Shown: piece by piece, positions 12,695 to 12,800 of the stretch | Layout: each line of letters opens with the position of its first letter | How positions within the stretch are numbered: the stretch's first letter is position 1 | Program-made: the position numbers and the translations under genes | Source: Planctomycetota bacterium | GTDB lineage: Bacteria; Planctomycetota; Phycisphaerae; WQYP01 | DNA length: 12,800 nucleotides | Assembly: GCA_021809365.1 (NCBI GenBank) | Contig: JAKBAC010000099.1 | Span: 1-12,800 of the forward strand | Reading direction: 5' to 3' | Notes under the pieces: model-generated | Told to the model about the DNA's origin: nothing | Database searches by the model: none | Seen by the model: only the letters and a program-made list of their open reading frames with translations

Positions 12695-12800
12695 TAATTG
12701 AAGAGTTTGATCCTGGCTCACAGTGAACGCTGGCGGCGTGGCTAAGGCATGCAAGTCGCACGGGGTAGCAATACCCAGTGGCGCAAGGGTGAGTAATGGA
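12695..12800 (+). rRNA. rrs: 16S ribosomal RNA, 5' end (truncated by window)
   Basis: The universal start is plain: TTGAAGAGTTTGATCCTGGC from 12699, and CTGGCGGCGTGG.TAAGGCATGCAAGTCG after it. By alignment to the E. coli 5' end the mature RNA should begin near 12695. GGGTGAGTAATGG at the window edge is the conserved segment after the V1 loop. The V1 loop is short. CACAGTGAACGCTGGCGGCG instead of the common CAGA.TGAACGCTGGCGGC suggests a deep-branching lineage, compatible with Planctomycetota. The 3' end and any 23S or tRNA are outside the window. Confidence 0.97.

Noticed and set aside
1..12800. CRISPR array or tRNA genes
   Set aside because: No regularly spaced direct repeats and no tRNA cloverleaf with a T-loop (GGTTCRANNCC) were seen on either strand.

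Overview
The window ends in the first ~106 bases of a 16S rRNA gene. The start of that 16S, the medium-to-high GC coding style and the gene content (a FolC with a GTKGKGS P-loop, a soluble TPR protein, aryl-polyene-like fatty-acid genes) suggest a planctomycete-like bacterium, perhaps of the Phycisphaerae. This placement comes from recall and inspection, not from a search.

Layout. Positions 1-392 are non-coding apart from a perfect 26-bp palindrome (52-77) and a possible 30-codon leader ORF (328-420). A FabZ-type hotdog dehydratase follows (393-866). Positions 900-1480 are a graveyard: a frameshifted 5' fragment of a REP-associated (Y1/TnpA_REP-type) transposase on the minus strand, then the C-terminal tail of a GIY-YIG-like polymorphic toxin with two frameshifts. 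Right behind that tail lies an intact gene that looks like its cognate immunity protein (1491-1958). Positions 1959-2414 are GT-rich, low-complexity, repeat-like DNA. Next come an unrecognised 185-aa protein (2480-3037) and a soluble TPR protein (3123-4466), then a spacer with nested inverted repeats (4565-4736).

The centre of interest is 4786-9076, a tight five-gene plus-strand operon. It holds a flavin-dependent halogenase-like FAD enzyme, a full ketosynthase with Cys-His-Lys-His residues, a ketosynthase-like partner without the nucleophile (chain-length-factor type), an acyl carrier protein and a second FabZ-like hotdog protein. A convergent LpxL/HtrB-type acyltransferase (8965-9984, minus strand) overlaps the operon's 3' end by 112 bp. 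Together this resembles a reduced aryl-polyene/xanthomonadin-type type II synthase. The KS and CLF would build a chain on the ACP, the hotdog protein(s) would dehydrate it, the FAD enzyme would halogenate or oxidise it, and the acyltransferase would load it onto a lipid. No ketoreductase, starter-unit ligase, ammonia lyase, exporter or phosphopantetheinyl transferase is visible, so the product is unknown.

After a divergent spacer carrying another inverted-repeat pair (10054-10206), folC (10366-11943) is read from a strong-looking promoter that would start transcription at its own ATG. FolC carries an unusual basic N-terminal extension. A strong rRNA promoter (12108-12136), a long leader with boxA and several hairpins, and the 16S gene complete the window.
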